From Clostridia bacterium (lineage in GTDB: Bacteria; Bacillota; Clostridia; Oscillospirales; Acutalibacteraceae): DNA of 64,000 bases. The notes beneath the pieces were generated by a model. The model worked only from the letters and a program-made list of their open reading frames with translations. It ran no database searches and was not told where the DNA came from. Made by a program: the position numbers and the translations under genes. Shown piece after piece: positions 49,978-60,947 of the stretch. The stretch spans positions 1 to 64,000 of the forward strand of contig JAFNVC010000018.1 in NCBI GenBank assembly GCA_017379935.1, read 5' to 3'. Each line of letters begins with the position of its first letter. Positions within the stretch are counted from its first letter, which is position 1.

Positions 49978-50591
49978 AAAAATTCCTCCAAGCTGTTAAT
50001 TTCTTTTATCAAGGAAAATTCTCTGCCTCCGCACACGGAAACAAAGAGATTTTTTCTCTCAAAGGTTGTAAAAGTTTTATCGTATTTTTCAAACGTTTTT
50101 TCGCTGTTTTCAAAGCAATAATTTTTCAGCTCCGCTAACGTTTCAGCGTTACATTTTACGGCACTTTCCTTCAATGTCCACAGTCGGGTGAATTCCCTTT
50201 CGGGTGAATTGCTTTTAGAAATAATATCCTTTTCATCTGCCGAAAAGCACCGCTCAATAACACCCTCGCGAACGGTTAAAATATCCTGAATGTCAATACC
50301 TACGGGCCTTTTATCGGCAACAACGGCAACGCCGCCGTCTGTGTGGCTGATGTTGAAAAATATATTTTTGTTGTTTTTGAGAAAAGGCTTCCCGTTTTCT
50401 TTGATTTCAATTTCAAAATCTTCAACGCCGAAATCCGCGAGAGCTTTTTTAAAAAGCAGGTAAGAAGCAACGCAGTTTTCCTTATCTCTTTTTTGCTTTA
50501 ATTTTTCAAATTTTTCTCTGCGGTATGCGGGTAAAAATCCGAGAAATTTTTCGGCAGAAAAATCGTCATAATTTTCAAAAAAATAAATCAT
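49974..50591 (-). CDS. 4'-phosphopantetheinyl transferase (Sfp type)
   Basis: The 205-aa protein contains the Sfp-family motifs GKPFLKNNKNIFFNISHTDG (substrate side), VGIDIQDI (metal-binding Asp) and RLWTLKESAVK (WxxKES/A). It transfers the phosphopantetheine arm of CoA to carrier proteins. It is a two-half-domain enzyme, a little short for Sfp. No carrier protein or NRPS/PKS gene is in the window. The gene is AT-rich compared with ttcA upstream (3 bp gap). Confidence 0.88.
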   Translation of the reverse strand: MIYFFENYDDFSAEKFLGFLPAYRREKFEKLKQKRDKENCVASYLLFKKALADFGVEDFEIEIKENGKPFLKNNKNIFFNISHTDGGVAVVADKRPVGIDIQDILTVREGVIERCFSADEKDIISKSNSPEREFTRLWTLKESAVKCNAETLAELKNYCFENSEKTFEKYDKTFTTFERKNLFVSVCGGREFSLIKEINSLEEFL

Positions 50592-50594
50592 TTT

Positions 50595-51431
50595 TCATTC
50601 ACTCTTATCGTAGTTTTCGGTGAAGAGATGCACTTCTCCGCCGTCGCGGTCACGGTAGCCGACAACCGTTGCAAGGTTGACGTTGTGGATGCTTTTGAAA
50701 ATGTTCATATCGACCTTATCGTTTTCGGCGGTGAGCTTTCGGATAAGCTCCTTTACCTCCTGACGCTTCGAGCCGTCGCAGTTGGCCTCGTTTTTCTGTG
50801 TCACGCTGCACGCACAGCGGATGAATCCGAGCTCATTATATCTTGCCCACGAGATGATATCTCTTTCACGCACCATATAAAGCGGACGGATAAGCTCCAT
50901 GCCCTCAAAATTGGTGCTTTTCAGCTTCGGCATCATCGTCTTTATTTCCGCGCCGTAAAGCATACTCATCAGCGTGGTTTCGATCGCATCGTCAAAATGA
51001 TGCCCGAGCGCGATTTTGTTACAGCCCATATCCTGCGCCTGCTTGTAGAGATAGCCGCGTCGCATCCTTGCGCAAAGATAGCACGGCGTACCGCCGCCGA
51101 CATTCTGAACGGAATTGAAGATAGGGGAGTCGAAGATTGTTATCGGCAGGTCGAGGATTTTTGCATTTTCAATGATTTTTGCACGGTTTTCGGGGTTGTA
51201 GCCGGGGTCCATAACGATGTATTCAACGCCGAATTCGAAATCGCTGTATTTCTGCAGATGCTGCATACATTTTGCAAGAAGCATCGAATCCTTACCGCCC
51301 GAAATGCACACGGCAATTCTGTCGCCCTCGCGGATAAGCTCATAATCCTTGATCGCGGCAACGAAATTGTTCCATATTGTTTTGCGGTATTTTTTTATAA
51401 TGCTTCTTTCGATGAGCTGATGTCTTTCCAT
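50595..51431 (-). CDS. TtcA-family tRNA thiolation-like ATPase
   Basis: This is a 278-aa protein from ATG 51431 (MERHQLIERS; AGGTG upstream, GTG 51440 possible). The PP-loop is SGGKDS (about 45-50), with CYLCARMRRG (CxxC), CACSV later, and GHHFDDAIET. TtcA and relatives thiolate C32 of tRNA using ATP and an iron-sulfur cluster; this member belongs to the TtcA/TilS PP-loop group, and the exact tRNA target is not certain. It is the first gene of the reverse operon with PPTase and SGNH hydrolase. Confidence 0.82.
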   Translation of the reverse strand: MERHQLIERSIIKKYRKTIWNNFVAAIKDYELIREGDRIAVCISGGKDSMLLAKCMQHLQKYSDFEFGVEYIVMDPGYNPENRAKIIENAKILDLPITIFDSPIFNSVQNVGGGTPCYLCARMRRGYLYKQAQDMGCNKIALGHHFDDAIETTLMSMLYGAEIKTMMPKLKSTNFEGMELIRPLYMVRERDIISWARYNELGFIRCACSVTQKNEANCDGSKRQEVKELIRKLTAENDKVDMNIFKSIHNVNLATVVGYRDRDGGEVHLFTENYDKSE

Positions 51432-51448
51432 ATTTTTCACCTGAGTTT

Positions 51449-51477
51449 ATTTTATCACCGCTTTTGTCAATTTACAA
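51449..51477 (-). promoter_or_regulatory. promoter of the ttcA-like operon
   Basis: On the reverse strand TTGTAA (51477-51472), 17-bp spacer, TAAAAT (51454-51449) with extended TG. Confidence 0.55.
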
Positions 51478-51499
51478 CAGTACAGACAATCTTTTTAGG

Positions 51500-51528
51500 T
51501 TGAAAAAAGAATAAATTTAATGTATAAT
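51500..51528 (+). promoter_or_regulatory. promoter of lon
   Basis: TTGAAA (51500-51505), 17-bp spacer, TATAAT (51523-51528), giving a leader of about 33 nt before the preferred TTG start. No CtsR or HrcA (CIRCE) box is seen. Confidence 0.75.
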
Positions 51529-51567
51529 GTCGTCATATCTCTTTTTATACACATGGAGTTGGTTTTT

Positions 51568-53970
51568 TTGAGCAGATTGAATGATTATAAGGTTATGCCG
51601 ACAGTGGCACTCAGGGGACTGGTTATCTTCCCCGGAATGACGCTGAATTTTGACGTCGGCAGACAGCGCTCGATAGATGCAATCAAGGCGGCAATGGCGG
51701 ATGACCGCGAGATTTTCCTCGTTGCGCAGAAGGATATCCGTGACGATGAGCCCGAGCTTGAACAGCTTTTCAAAATGGGAACGGTTGCGAAAATCAGCCA
51801 TATCCTGAGACTTCCGAATACGGAAACAATCCGTATTTCCGTTGAAGGACTTTACCGCGCATCACTTGTGGATATGCTTCAGACTCAGCCGTATCTGATC
51901 GCAGACGTAAAGGCGCGCAGATCCTCGGTGATTACATCAGAGGAAAAGGATTACGAGATTGCACTCGTGCGCCAGACGAAGGATTATTTTGAGGACTATG
52001 CCGACGTTGCCCCGCAGATGCCCGGTGACCTCATCCTCGAGGTTCTCGAGAAAAACGGTGCGGGTGAGCTTGCTGACTATATCGCAGGCAACATTATGCT
52101 TGAATACAAAAAGCGTCAGACTATCCTCAATGAGGTCAATCCTCTGCGCAGACTTGAAAAGGTATGCTCTCTTCTTGCGAAAGAAGGTGACCTTATGCGT
52201 CTTGAAAACGACATCAACCGCAAGGTGCAGGAAAATATCGACAAGGGTCAGCGCGAATATTATCTTCACGAGCAGATGAAGGTTATCTCCGAGGAGCTTA
52301 ACGACGGCGCATCTCCCATGGAGGAGTGCGAGGAATTCCGCGAAAAAATCAAGGCACTCGCTCTCGGCGAGGAAAGTGAGAAAAAGCTTCTCAAGGAGTG
52401 TGCGCGTCTTGAAAGAATGTCGCCGACAACGCCCGAGGCGACCGTCAGCAGGGTTTATATTGAAACCTGCATCGACCTTCCGTGGAACAAGATGACTCAG
52501 GACAATCTTAACCTTGCCCACGCGAGAAAAATTCTCGACCGCGACCATTACGGAATGGAAAAAATCAAGGAGCGAATCATCGAAGCTCTTGCCGTCCGCA
52601 AGCTTTCTGACGGCGGCTACGGTCAGACTCTCTGCTTCGTCGGACCTCCGGGTGTAGGTAAAACCTCAATCGCAAAGAGTGTTGCCGAGGCCATGGACAG
52701 AGGCTTTGCCCGCGTTTCTCTCGGCGGTGTTCACGACGAGGCTGAAATCCGCGGTCACAGAAAGACCTATATCGGCTCGATGCCGGGCAGAATTATTGCG
52801 GCTGTGAAGTCAGCCGGTACAAGAAATCCGATTATTCTTCTTGATGAAATCGACAAGCTCGGCTCGGATTACAAGGGCGATCCGTCATCAGCACTTCTTG
52901 AGGTGCTCGACGGCGAGCAGAACGGCACATTTACCGATCACTATATTGATCTGCCGTTTGACCTGAGCAAGGTTATGTTTATCACGACAGCTAACGATAA
53001 ATCTATGATTCCCGCACCTCTGCTCGACAGAATGGAGGTTATCGAGCTTCCCGGCTACACACACGAGGAGAAGTTCAATATCGCGAAGAAGCACCTCGTC
53101 CCCAAGCAGGTGAAGCTTCACGGGCTTAACACAAAAATATTTAAAATCAACGATAAGGCATTGCGCGACGTCATCGACGGCTATACGCGTGAGGCAGGCG
53201 TACGCCGACTTGAACAGCAGATTGCCGCTCTTTGTAGAAAGGGTGCGGCGGCTATCGTTGGCGGTGAGGAGACAGCGGTTTCTGTTAAAATCAGTGACCT
53301 TGAAAAGCTTCTCGGACCTAAAAAATATGTTCCCGAAGCAATCGAGGAGGAGTCGGCGGTCGGTGTTGTAAACGGACTTGCTTGGACAAGCGTCGGCGGT
53401 GAGATGCTTCAGGTTGAGGTTGCCGTGCTTGAGGGTACGGGCAAGGTTGAGCTTACGGGCTCACTCGGTGACGTTATGAAGGAATCCGCAATGGCGGCTA
53501 TCAGCTTTATCAGAAGCCGTGCTGAAAAATACGGCATCAACCCCAAGTTCTACAAGGAAAATGATATTCACATCCACGTGCCCGAGGGTGCTGTTCCGAA
53601 GGATGGACCGTCGGCAGGTGTGACGATGGCAACGGCGCTTCTTTCCGCTCTTACGGACACTCCCGCAGATTGCAGAACGGCTATGACGGGCGAAATCTCC
53701 CTTCGCGGCAGAGTTATGCCCATCGGCGGTCTGCGCGAAAAATCAATGGCGGCATACCGTATGGGTATGAAGCAGGTTATCATCCCGAAAAAGAATGTTC
53801 CCGACCTTGCAGAGGTGGACGAAAAGGTGAAGGCATCCATCCGATTCATCCCCGTAACGAGCCTTGACGAGGTGTTTGATAACGCGCTCGTAAAGAAGGC
53901 AGAGGAGAAAAAAGCGGTTGCGGCAATCGCACCGAAAAAAGAAAGCGGATATAACGCAATCCGAATCTGA
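51568..53970 (+). CDS. lon: ATP-dependent protease Lon
   Basis: The 800-aa protein is counted from TTG 51568 (LSRLNDYKVMPTVALRG), which has GGAG 9 bp upstream; ATG 51553 is in frame but lacks a ribosome binding site. The N-terminal LON substrate-binding domain (about 10-200) is followed by the AAA+ module (Walker A GPPGVGKT near 358, Walker B ILLDEIDKLG) and the protease domain with catalytic Ser in DGPSAGVTM (about 682) and Lys in LREKSMAAYR (about 725). It is a cytoplasmic quality-control protease. engB follows 11 bp after the stop, in the same operon. Confidence 0.95.
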   Translation: MSRLNDYKVMPTVALRGLVIFPGMTLNFDVGRQRSIDAIKAAMADDREIFLVAQKDIRDDEPELEQLFKMGTVAKISHILRLPNTETIRISVEGLYRASLVDMLQTQPYLIADVKARRSSVITSEEKDYEIALVRQTKDYFEDYADVAPQMPGDLILEVLEKNGAGELADYIAGNIMLEYKKRQTILNEVNPLRRLEKVCSLLAKEGDLMRLENDINRKVQENIDKGQREYYLHEQMKVISEELNDGASPMEECEEFREKIKALALGEESEKKLLKECARLERMSPTTPEATVSRVYIETCIDLPWNKMTQDNLNLAHARKILDRDHYGMEKIKERIIEALAVRKLSDGGYGQTLCFVGPPGVGKTSIAKSVAEAMDRGFARVSLGGVHDEAEIRGHRKTYIGSMPGRIIAAVKSAGTRNPIILLDEIDKLGSDYKGDPSSALLEVLDGEQNGTFTDHYIDLPFDLSKVMFITTANDKSMIPAPLLDRMEVIELPGYTHEEKFNIAKKHLVPKQVKLHGLNTKIFKINDKALRDVIDGYTREAGVRRLEQQIAALCRKGAAAIVGGEETAVSVKISDLEKLLGPKKYVPEAIEEESAVGVVNGLAWTSVGGEMLQVEVAVLEGTGKVELTGSLGDVMKESAMAAISFIRSRAEKYGINPKFYKENDIHIHVPEGAVPKDGPSAGVTMATALLSALTDTPADCRTAMTGEISLRGRVMPIGGLREKSMAAYRMGMKQVIIPKKNVPDLAEVDEKVKASIRFIPVTSLDEVFDNALVKKAEEKKAVAAIAPKKESGYNAIRI

Positions 53971-53981
53971 GGAGGTTGAAT

Positions 53982-54563
53982 ATGAGATTTGATAAGGTGA
54001 AATACGAGGCATCCTACGGCACAAGCGCACAGCTTCCGAAGTCCGATGCGGTCGAAATCGCATTCGCGGGCAGGTCGAATGTCGGCAAATCCTCGATGCT
54101 CAATAAGGTTCTTAACCGGAAAAATCTTGCTCGCGTCAGCTCTGTTCCGGGTAAGACGGTGACCGTCAATTTCTTTGACTGCGACGGCGTAAAGCTCGTT
54201 GACCTTCCCGGCTACGGATATGCAAAGGTTAATTTCAACGAGAAAAAGCGCTGGGCAGACCTTATGGAGGGCTACTTCAATTCGGGCAGAAATATCCGCC
54301 TTGTCGTCCAGCTGACGGATATGCGCCATCCCGTTACGAAGGATGACCTTGATATGATGCGCTTTATGCAGGCGGCAGGCTTCGAGTTTATCGTCGTTAT
54401 GACGAAGAGCGACAAGCTCAACAAAACCGAGCGCACAAAGCGACTTGAAGCAATCAAGGAGGAGCTTGCGGAATTCGGTGATATCGAAGCAATTCCGTTC
54501 TCGGCGCAGAACGGCGAGGGCGCGGATAAAATCCGCGAGGCTATCGAAAAATACAGTCAATAA
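53982..54563 (+). CDS. engB: ribosome biogenesis GTPase EngB (YsxC)
   Basis: The 193-aa protein starts MRFDKVKYEASYGTSAQLP (ATG 53982, GAGGAGG upstream). The G1 motif is GRSNVGKSS, G3 DLPGYG, G4 TKSD (MTKSDKL) and G5 SAQNGEG (PFSAQNG). EngB acts in late 50S subunit assembly. The lon-engB pairing is common in Firmicutes and supports both calls. It ends before a strong bidirectional terminator. Confidence 0.95.
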   Translation: MRFDKVKYEASYGTSAQLPKSDAVEIAFAGRSNVGKSSMLNKVLNRKNLARVSSVPGKTVTVNFFDCDGVKLVDLPGYGYAKVNFNEKKRWADLMEGYFNSGRNIRLVVQLTDMRHPVTKDDLDMMRFMQAAGFEFIVVMTKSDKLNKTERTKRLEAIKEELAEFGDIEAIPFSAQNGEGADKIREAIEKYSQ

Positions 54564-54566
54564 AAA

Positions 54567-54604
54567 ATGCGGTAAGGTGAAAACCTTACCGCATAATTTT
54601 TTTG
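54567..54604. terminator. bidirectional terminator between engB and argS
   Basis: ATGCGGTAAGGT / ACCTTACCGCAT perfect stem with GAAA loop and T-runs on both sides. Confidence 0.92.
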
Positions 54605-54606
54605 TT

Positions 54607-56352
54607 TTACATTGACTCGGGAACTGTGATTTTGAGCATCTCGAGGATGTTTTTGATGGTGTCCTTTACGCAGATGCAAAGGTAAAGTCTTGCCTGCATG
54701 AGCTTTTCGTCATCGCAGCTTACACGGCAAGCGTTATAGAACTTGTGGAAAAGCGTTGCCAGATCGACTGCATAACGAGTTATCTTTGCGGGGTCATAAT
54801 TCCTTGCCGCAACAACTATCTCGTTCGTAAGGCCTGCCAGATGGCGTATTAACTCACGTTCCTCTGCTTCCTTGAGAAGCTCAAGCTCCTCAGAAGCGCA
54901 ATCGCGGGGAGAAACGCCCTCGCTTTCGAGCTTTCTGATGATTGAACAGATTCTTGCGTGTGCATACTGACAGTAGTAAACGGGATTCTGTGAGCTTTCC
55001 TCAACGGCAAGGTCAAGGTCGAACTCCATCTGTGAGCCGGGCTCTCTCATATTGAAGAGGAAGCGAACTGCATCAATGGGAATATCCTCGAGCAGGTCAA
55101 CGAGCGTGATAGCTTTGCCCGTTCTTTTTGACATTCTTACAACCTCGCCGTCGCGTGTAAGACGGACGAGCTGCATAAGGATAACGTCGAGCTTGTCACC
55201 GCCGACGCCGATCGCATCAAGCGCACCCTGCATTCTTGCAACGTGGCCGTGATGGTCAGCGCCCCAGATGTCGATTGCCGTGTCGAAGCTTCTGACAGCA
55301 AGCTTGTTGCGGTGGTATGCGATATCAGCCGCAAAATATGTCGGGTTGCCGTTTGCACGGATGAGAACGTCGTCCTTGAGCTCGAGCTTGTCGATGTCCT
55401 CCTGCGAATAGCCCTGCTTTGTGAGCCTTTCGGTCTGCACCTCGATATTCTTGTACCAGAGTGCGCCGTCCTTTTCGTAGGTGAGTCCCTTCTGCTTCAT
55501 AAGCTCGAGGGTGTCCTTAAGCTCTGTGCCGTTATGAAGGGTGCTTTCGTGGAACCACGTATCGTATTCAATACGGTATTTTGTGAGGTTGTCCTTCATT
55601 GCCTGAATATTCTTCGGGAGAGCAAAGTCAACAAGTGCCTTTCTGCGCTCCTCCTCGCTTGCTTCGATGAAGCTGTCGCCGTAAACATCAGCGAATTCCT
55701 GAGCTCTTACCTTGATATCCTCGCCGTGGTAGCTGTCCTCGGGAAGTTCAACTGCATCCTCACCCTTGTAAATCTGCTGATAGCGGATATCGAGTGAGAG
55801 TGCAAACTTATCAATCTGGTTACCTGCATCGTTGATGTAGAATTCGCGGCTTACCTCGTAGCCTGCATAGTCAAGCACGGCAGCAAGACAGTCGCCGAGT
55901 GCACCGCCTCGTGCATTACCCATATGCATCGGTCCTGTCGGGTTAGCGGAAACGAATTCAACGTTGATTCTCTTGCCCTGACCGTAATCCGAACGGCCGT
56001 AAGCCTTGCCCTTTTCGCGGATGTCCTTAAGGATGTCTGCATAGTAGCTGTCGCTGAGGTAGAAGTTCATAAAGCCGGGGCCTGCGACCTCAGCACGCAG
56101 GAAATATGTGCCCTCAAGGCTGATTTTCTCCATAATTGTGTCTGCAATTTTTCTCGGTGCGGAACGAAGCTCCCTTGCCCATACCATAGCGGCGTTTGCG
56201 GAAAAATCTCCGTTTGCGCGGTCAGCAGGAATCTCAACCTTGAATTCAGCGGTCGGCATTCCGGGGAAAGCACCGTCGTTTACAGCTGCCTCAACAGCGG
56301 CATAAACGGCATTTTTAAGCTGCTCCTGTACCTTGTTAACGATGTAAGACAT
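54607..56352 (-). CDS. argS: arginyl-tRNA synthetase
   Basis: The 581-aa class I synthetase has NPTGPMHMGNARGGALGD as its HIGH-type signature (HMGN) and RMSKRTGKAITL as KMSKS. The N-terminal additional domain (about 1-110) recognises the tRNA D-loop, and the C-terminal DALR-type anticodon domain (NPVYYCQYAHARICSI onward) is complete. It starts directly after the DUF1934 stop on the reverse strand, at the end of the ddl-DUF1934-argS operon. Confidence 0.95.
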   Translation of the reverse strand: MSYIVNKVQEQLKNAVYAAVEAAVNDGAFPGMPTAEFKVEIPADRANGDFSANAAMVWARELRSAPRKIADTIMEKISLEGTYFLRAEVAGPGFMNFYLSDSYYADILKDIREKGKAYGRSDYGQGKRINVEFVSANPTGPMHMGNARGGALGDCLAAVLDYAGYEVSREFYINDAGNQIDKFALSLDIRYQQIYKGEDAVELPEDSYHGEDIKVRAQEFADVYGDSFIEASEEERRKALVDFALPKNIQAMKDNLTKYRIEYDTWFHESTLHNGTELKDTLELMKQKGLTYEKDGALWYKNIEVQTERLTKQGYSQEDIDKLELKDDVLIRANGNPTYFAADIAYHRNKLAVRSFDTAIDIWGADHHGHVARMQGALDAIGVGGDKLDVILMQLVRLTRDGEVVRMSKRTGKAITLVDLLEDIPIDAVRFLFNMREPGSQMEFDLDLAVEESSQNPVYYCQYAHARICSIIRKLESEGVSPRDCASEELELLKEAEERELIRHLAGLTNEIVVAARNYDPAKITRYAVDLATLFHKFYNACRVSCDDEKLMQARLYLCICVKDTIKNILEMLKITVPESM

Positions 56353-56778
56353 TTATTTTACCTCCTTATAGTCGGCGTTGATTTTAATTCTGTTTTTACT
56401 TAAAAGCTCGTTATTGAAATCGAGCGAATATGAAAAATCAAGAACGGTTTTCTTACCCTCTTCATATTCGGAGCGGACAGCCGTGGTATGAACGCCCATC
56501 ATAATCTGTCCGACAGGGGTGTTGTAACAGCAGAGATTACGTTTGCCCTTTTCCATTTTCATCTCCGTGTTGTATGCGCCCTCGCGCGTGATTGTAACCC
56601 TTTCGGCATTTTCAACGTGTACGGTCGTCATACAGCCCATAAGCTCCTCGGACTGCTCGGTGTAAACGATAGTGTAATCGTCAGCCGTACCGTTTATCTG
56701 CGCCGTGGTGGTCAGCTCGGATTTTTCTGTTTCTCCGTTCACATTATGGTAATCGCAAAGGGTTATAACACAGTTCAT
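56353..56778 (-). CDS. DUF1934 (YwiB-like) beta-barrel protein
   Basis: The 141-aa protein starts MNCVITLCDYHNVNGETEKSE (ATG 56778). Its stop is adjacent to the argS start, and its start overlaps the ddl stop by 4 bp. The alternating beta pattern with TEQSEELMGCMTTVHVENAERVTITREG and NLCCYNTPVGQIMMGVHTT is typical of DUF1934, a calycin-like small barrel often found directly upstream of argS in Firmicutes. The family's function is unknown. Confidence 0.82.
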   Translation of the reverse strand: MNCVITLCDYHNVNGETEKSELTTTAQINGTADDYTIVYTEQSEELMGCMTTVHVENAERVTITREGAYNTEMKMEKGKRNLCCYNTPVGQIMMGVHTTAVRSEYEEGKKTVLDFSYSLDFNNELLSKNRIKINADYKEVK

Positions 56779-57845
56779 ATTTCCCACTTCTCCAATGCGA
56801 GAGTGAAGAGCCTGTCGATAAGCTCTGCATAGGGGAGACCCGAAGCGGCAAACATCTTCGGATACATACTGATTGAGGTAAAGCCGGGGATTGTGTTCGG
56901 CTCGTTGAGCATAACAAGTCCGTCTGACTTGCGAACGAAGAAGTCAACTCTCGTAAGACCTGAGCAGCCGAGCGCCTTGTAAGCGTTTCTTGCTGCCGCA
57001 CGGACCTCCTCGTGCTTTTCGTCGGAAAGACGGGCGGGGATGTGAAGCTCGCTTGCGGGATTGACGTATTTTGCTTCAAAATCATAGAAATCGTTGCAGG
57101 GGACCACCTCGCCGCATACGGATGCGACGGGCTCCTCGTTGCCCATAACCGCACATTCAACCTCGATGCCGTCGATGCCCTCCTCGAGAACGAGCTTGGA
57201 GTCCTCTCTGAAAGCCTTTTCGATAGCAACTGCGAGACCTTCCTTATCGTCAGCCTTGCTTACGCCGACGGAGGAGCCTGCATTTGCGGGCTTGACGAAA
57301 ATCGGGAAGCCGAGATAATCTGCGGCCCTGTCGATATATTCTGCGGGATTTTTACCGTAATCGTAGGAGCTGAAGCCGAGCCATTTTGCCTGCGGAATAC
57401 CTGCGGCGTCAGCGAGAGTGTTGGTCATAACCTTATCCATACAGCAGGCGGATGCAAGCATATCACAGCCTACGAAGGGGATGCCTGCGAGCTGTAAAAA
57501 GCCCTGAATTGTACCGTCCTCGCCGTTCTTGCCGTGGAGCACGGGGAAGGCAACATCGATGCGGATTGTCTTTACTCCGTCAGCCTCAAAAACAAGAATT
57601 CCGTGATCGTTTCTGTCGGGAGAAATCACCGCTTTTGTAAGGCCTGCGGTATCCTCGAGCCACTTATCCTCGGGCAGATTTGCGACGTCGCCGCTGTATC
57701 TGAACCATCTGCCGTCCTTGCTGATGCCGACCATTATTACGTTATATTTATCCGACGGGATGTTTTCGATAACCGATTTTGCAGACACGACGGAAACATC
57801 GTGCTCGCTTGAAACACCGCCGAAAAGAATGAGTGCGTTCAACAT
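56775..57845 (-). CDS. ddl: D-alanine--D-alanine ligase
   Basis: The 356-aa protein starts MLNALILFGGVSSEHDVS (ATG 57845, GGAGATGG upstream). LHGKNGEDGTIQGFLQLAGIPFVG and FVKPANAGSSVGVSK are ATP-grasp signatures of Ddl, and NEPNTIPGFTSISMYPKM is the catalytic C-terminal block. It makes the D-Ala-D-Ala end of peptidoglycan precursors. I see no vanX- or vanH-like partner, so it is taken as the housekeeping enzyme; D-Ala specificity is inferred. Confidence 0.93.
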   Translation of the reverse strand: MLNALILFGGVSSEHDVSVVSAKSVIENIPSDKYNVIMVGISKDGRWFRYSGDVANLPEDKWLEDTAGLTKAVISPDRNDHGILVFEADGVKTIRIDVAFPVLHGKNGEDGTIQGFLQLAGIPFVGCDMLASACCMDKVMTNTLADAAGIPQAKWLGFSSYDYGKNPAEYIDRAADYLGFPIFVKPANAGSSVGVSKADDKEGLAVAIEKAFREDSKLVLEEGIDGIEVECAVMGNEEPVASVCGEVVPCNDFYDFEAKYVNPASELHIPARLSDEKHEEVRAAARNAYKALGCSGLTRVDFFVRKSDGLVMLNEPNTIPGFTSISMYPKMFAASGLPYAELIDRLFTLALEKWEI

Positions 57846-57884
57846 TTTAAACCATCTCCGTTTTGCATTATTAGACAATTTAAC

Positions 57885-57913
57885 ATATTATCATAATTGT
57901 GCCGTAAAGTCAA
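57885..57913 (-). promoter_or_regulatory. promoter of the ddl operon
   Basis: On the reverse strand TTGACT (57913-57908), 17-bp spacer, TAATAT (57890-57885). Confidence 0.7.
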
Positions 57914-57977
57914 GGAAAATCAAGGATTACGAGGTGCAAAAAACTAAAAAATAACTCATTTTTTTGTGCAAAAAATA

Positions 57978-58006
57978 GTGACAAATTTATCTTTATATGA
58001 TATAAT
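57978..58006 (+). promoter_or_regulatory. promoter of the gyrB-gyrA region
   Basis: GTGACA (57978-57983), 17-bp spacer, TATAAT (58001-58006), extended TG at 57998-57999. It is 52 bp before the first start codon. Confidence 0.7.
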
Positions 58007-58057
58007 TTCTTTAATTGTTGATTAATATTTTAATTATAGCGTAAGGAGCTTGACAAT

Positions 58058-60927
<2,870 letters not shown>

Positions 60928-60947
60928 GAAAGGAGGAGGATTGTAAA

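Noticed and set aside
51520..51567. Upstream start of lon at 51520 or ATG 51553
   Set aside because: 51520 lies inside the -10 region before the transcription start; ATG 51553 lacks a ribosome binding site, whereas TTG 51568 has GGAG at 9 bp. The start remains uncertain.
53568..54560. 330-aa reverse-strand ORF opposite lon and engB
   Set aside because: Shadow frame across two certain genes, with no recognisable family and no ribosome binding site.
56775..57845. Vancomycin-type D-Ala-D-Lac ligase
   Set aside because: The gene sits with DUF1934 and argS in a housekeeping operon and no vanH, vanX or vanRS genes are nearby.
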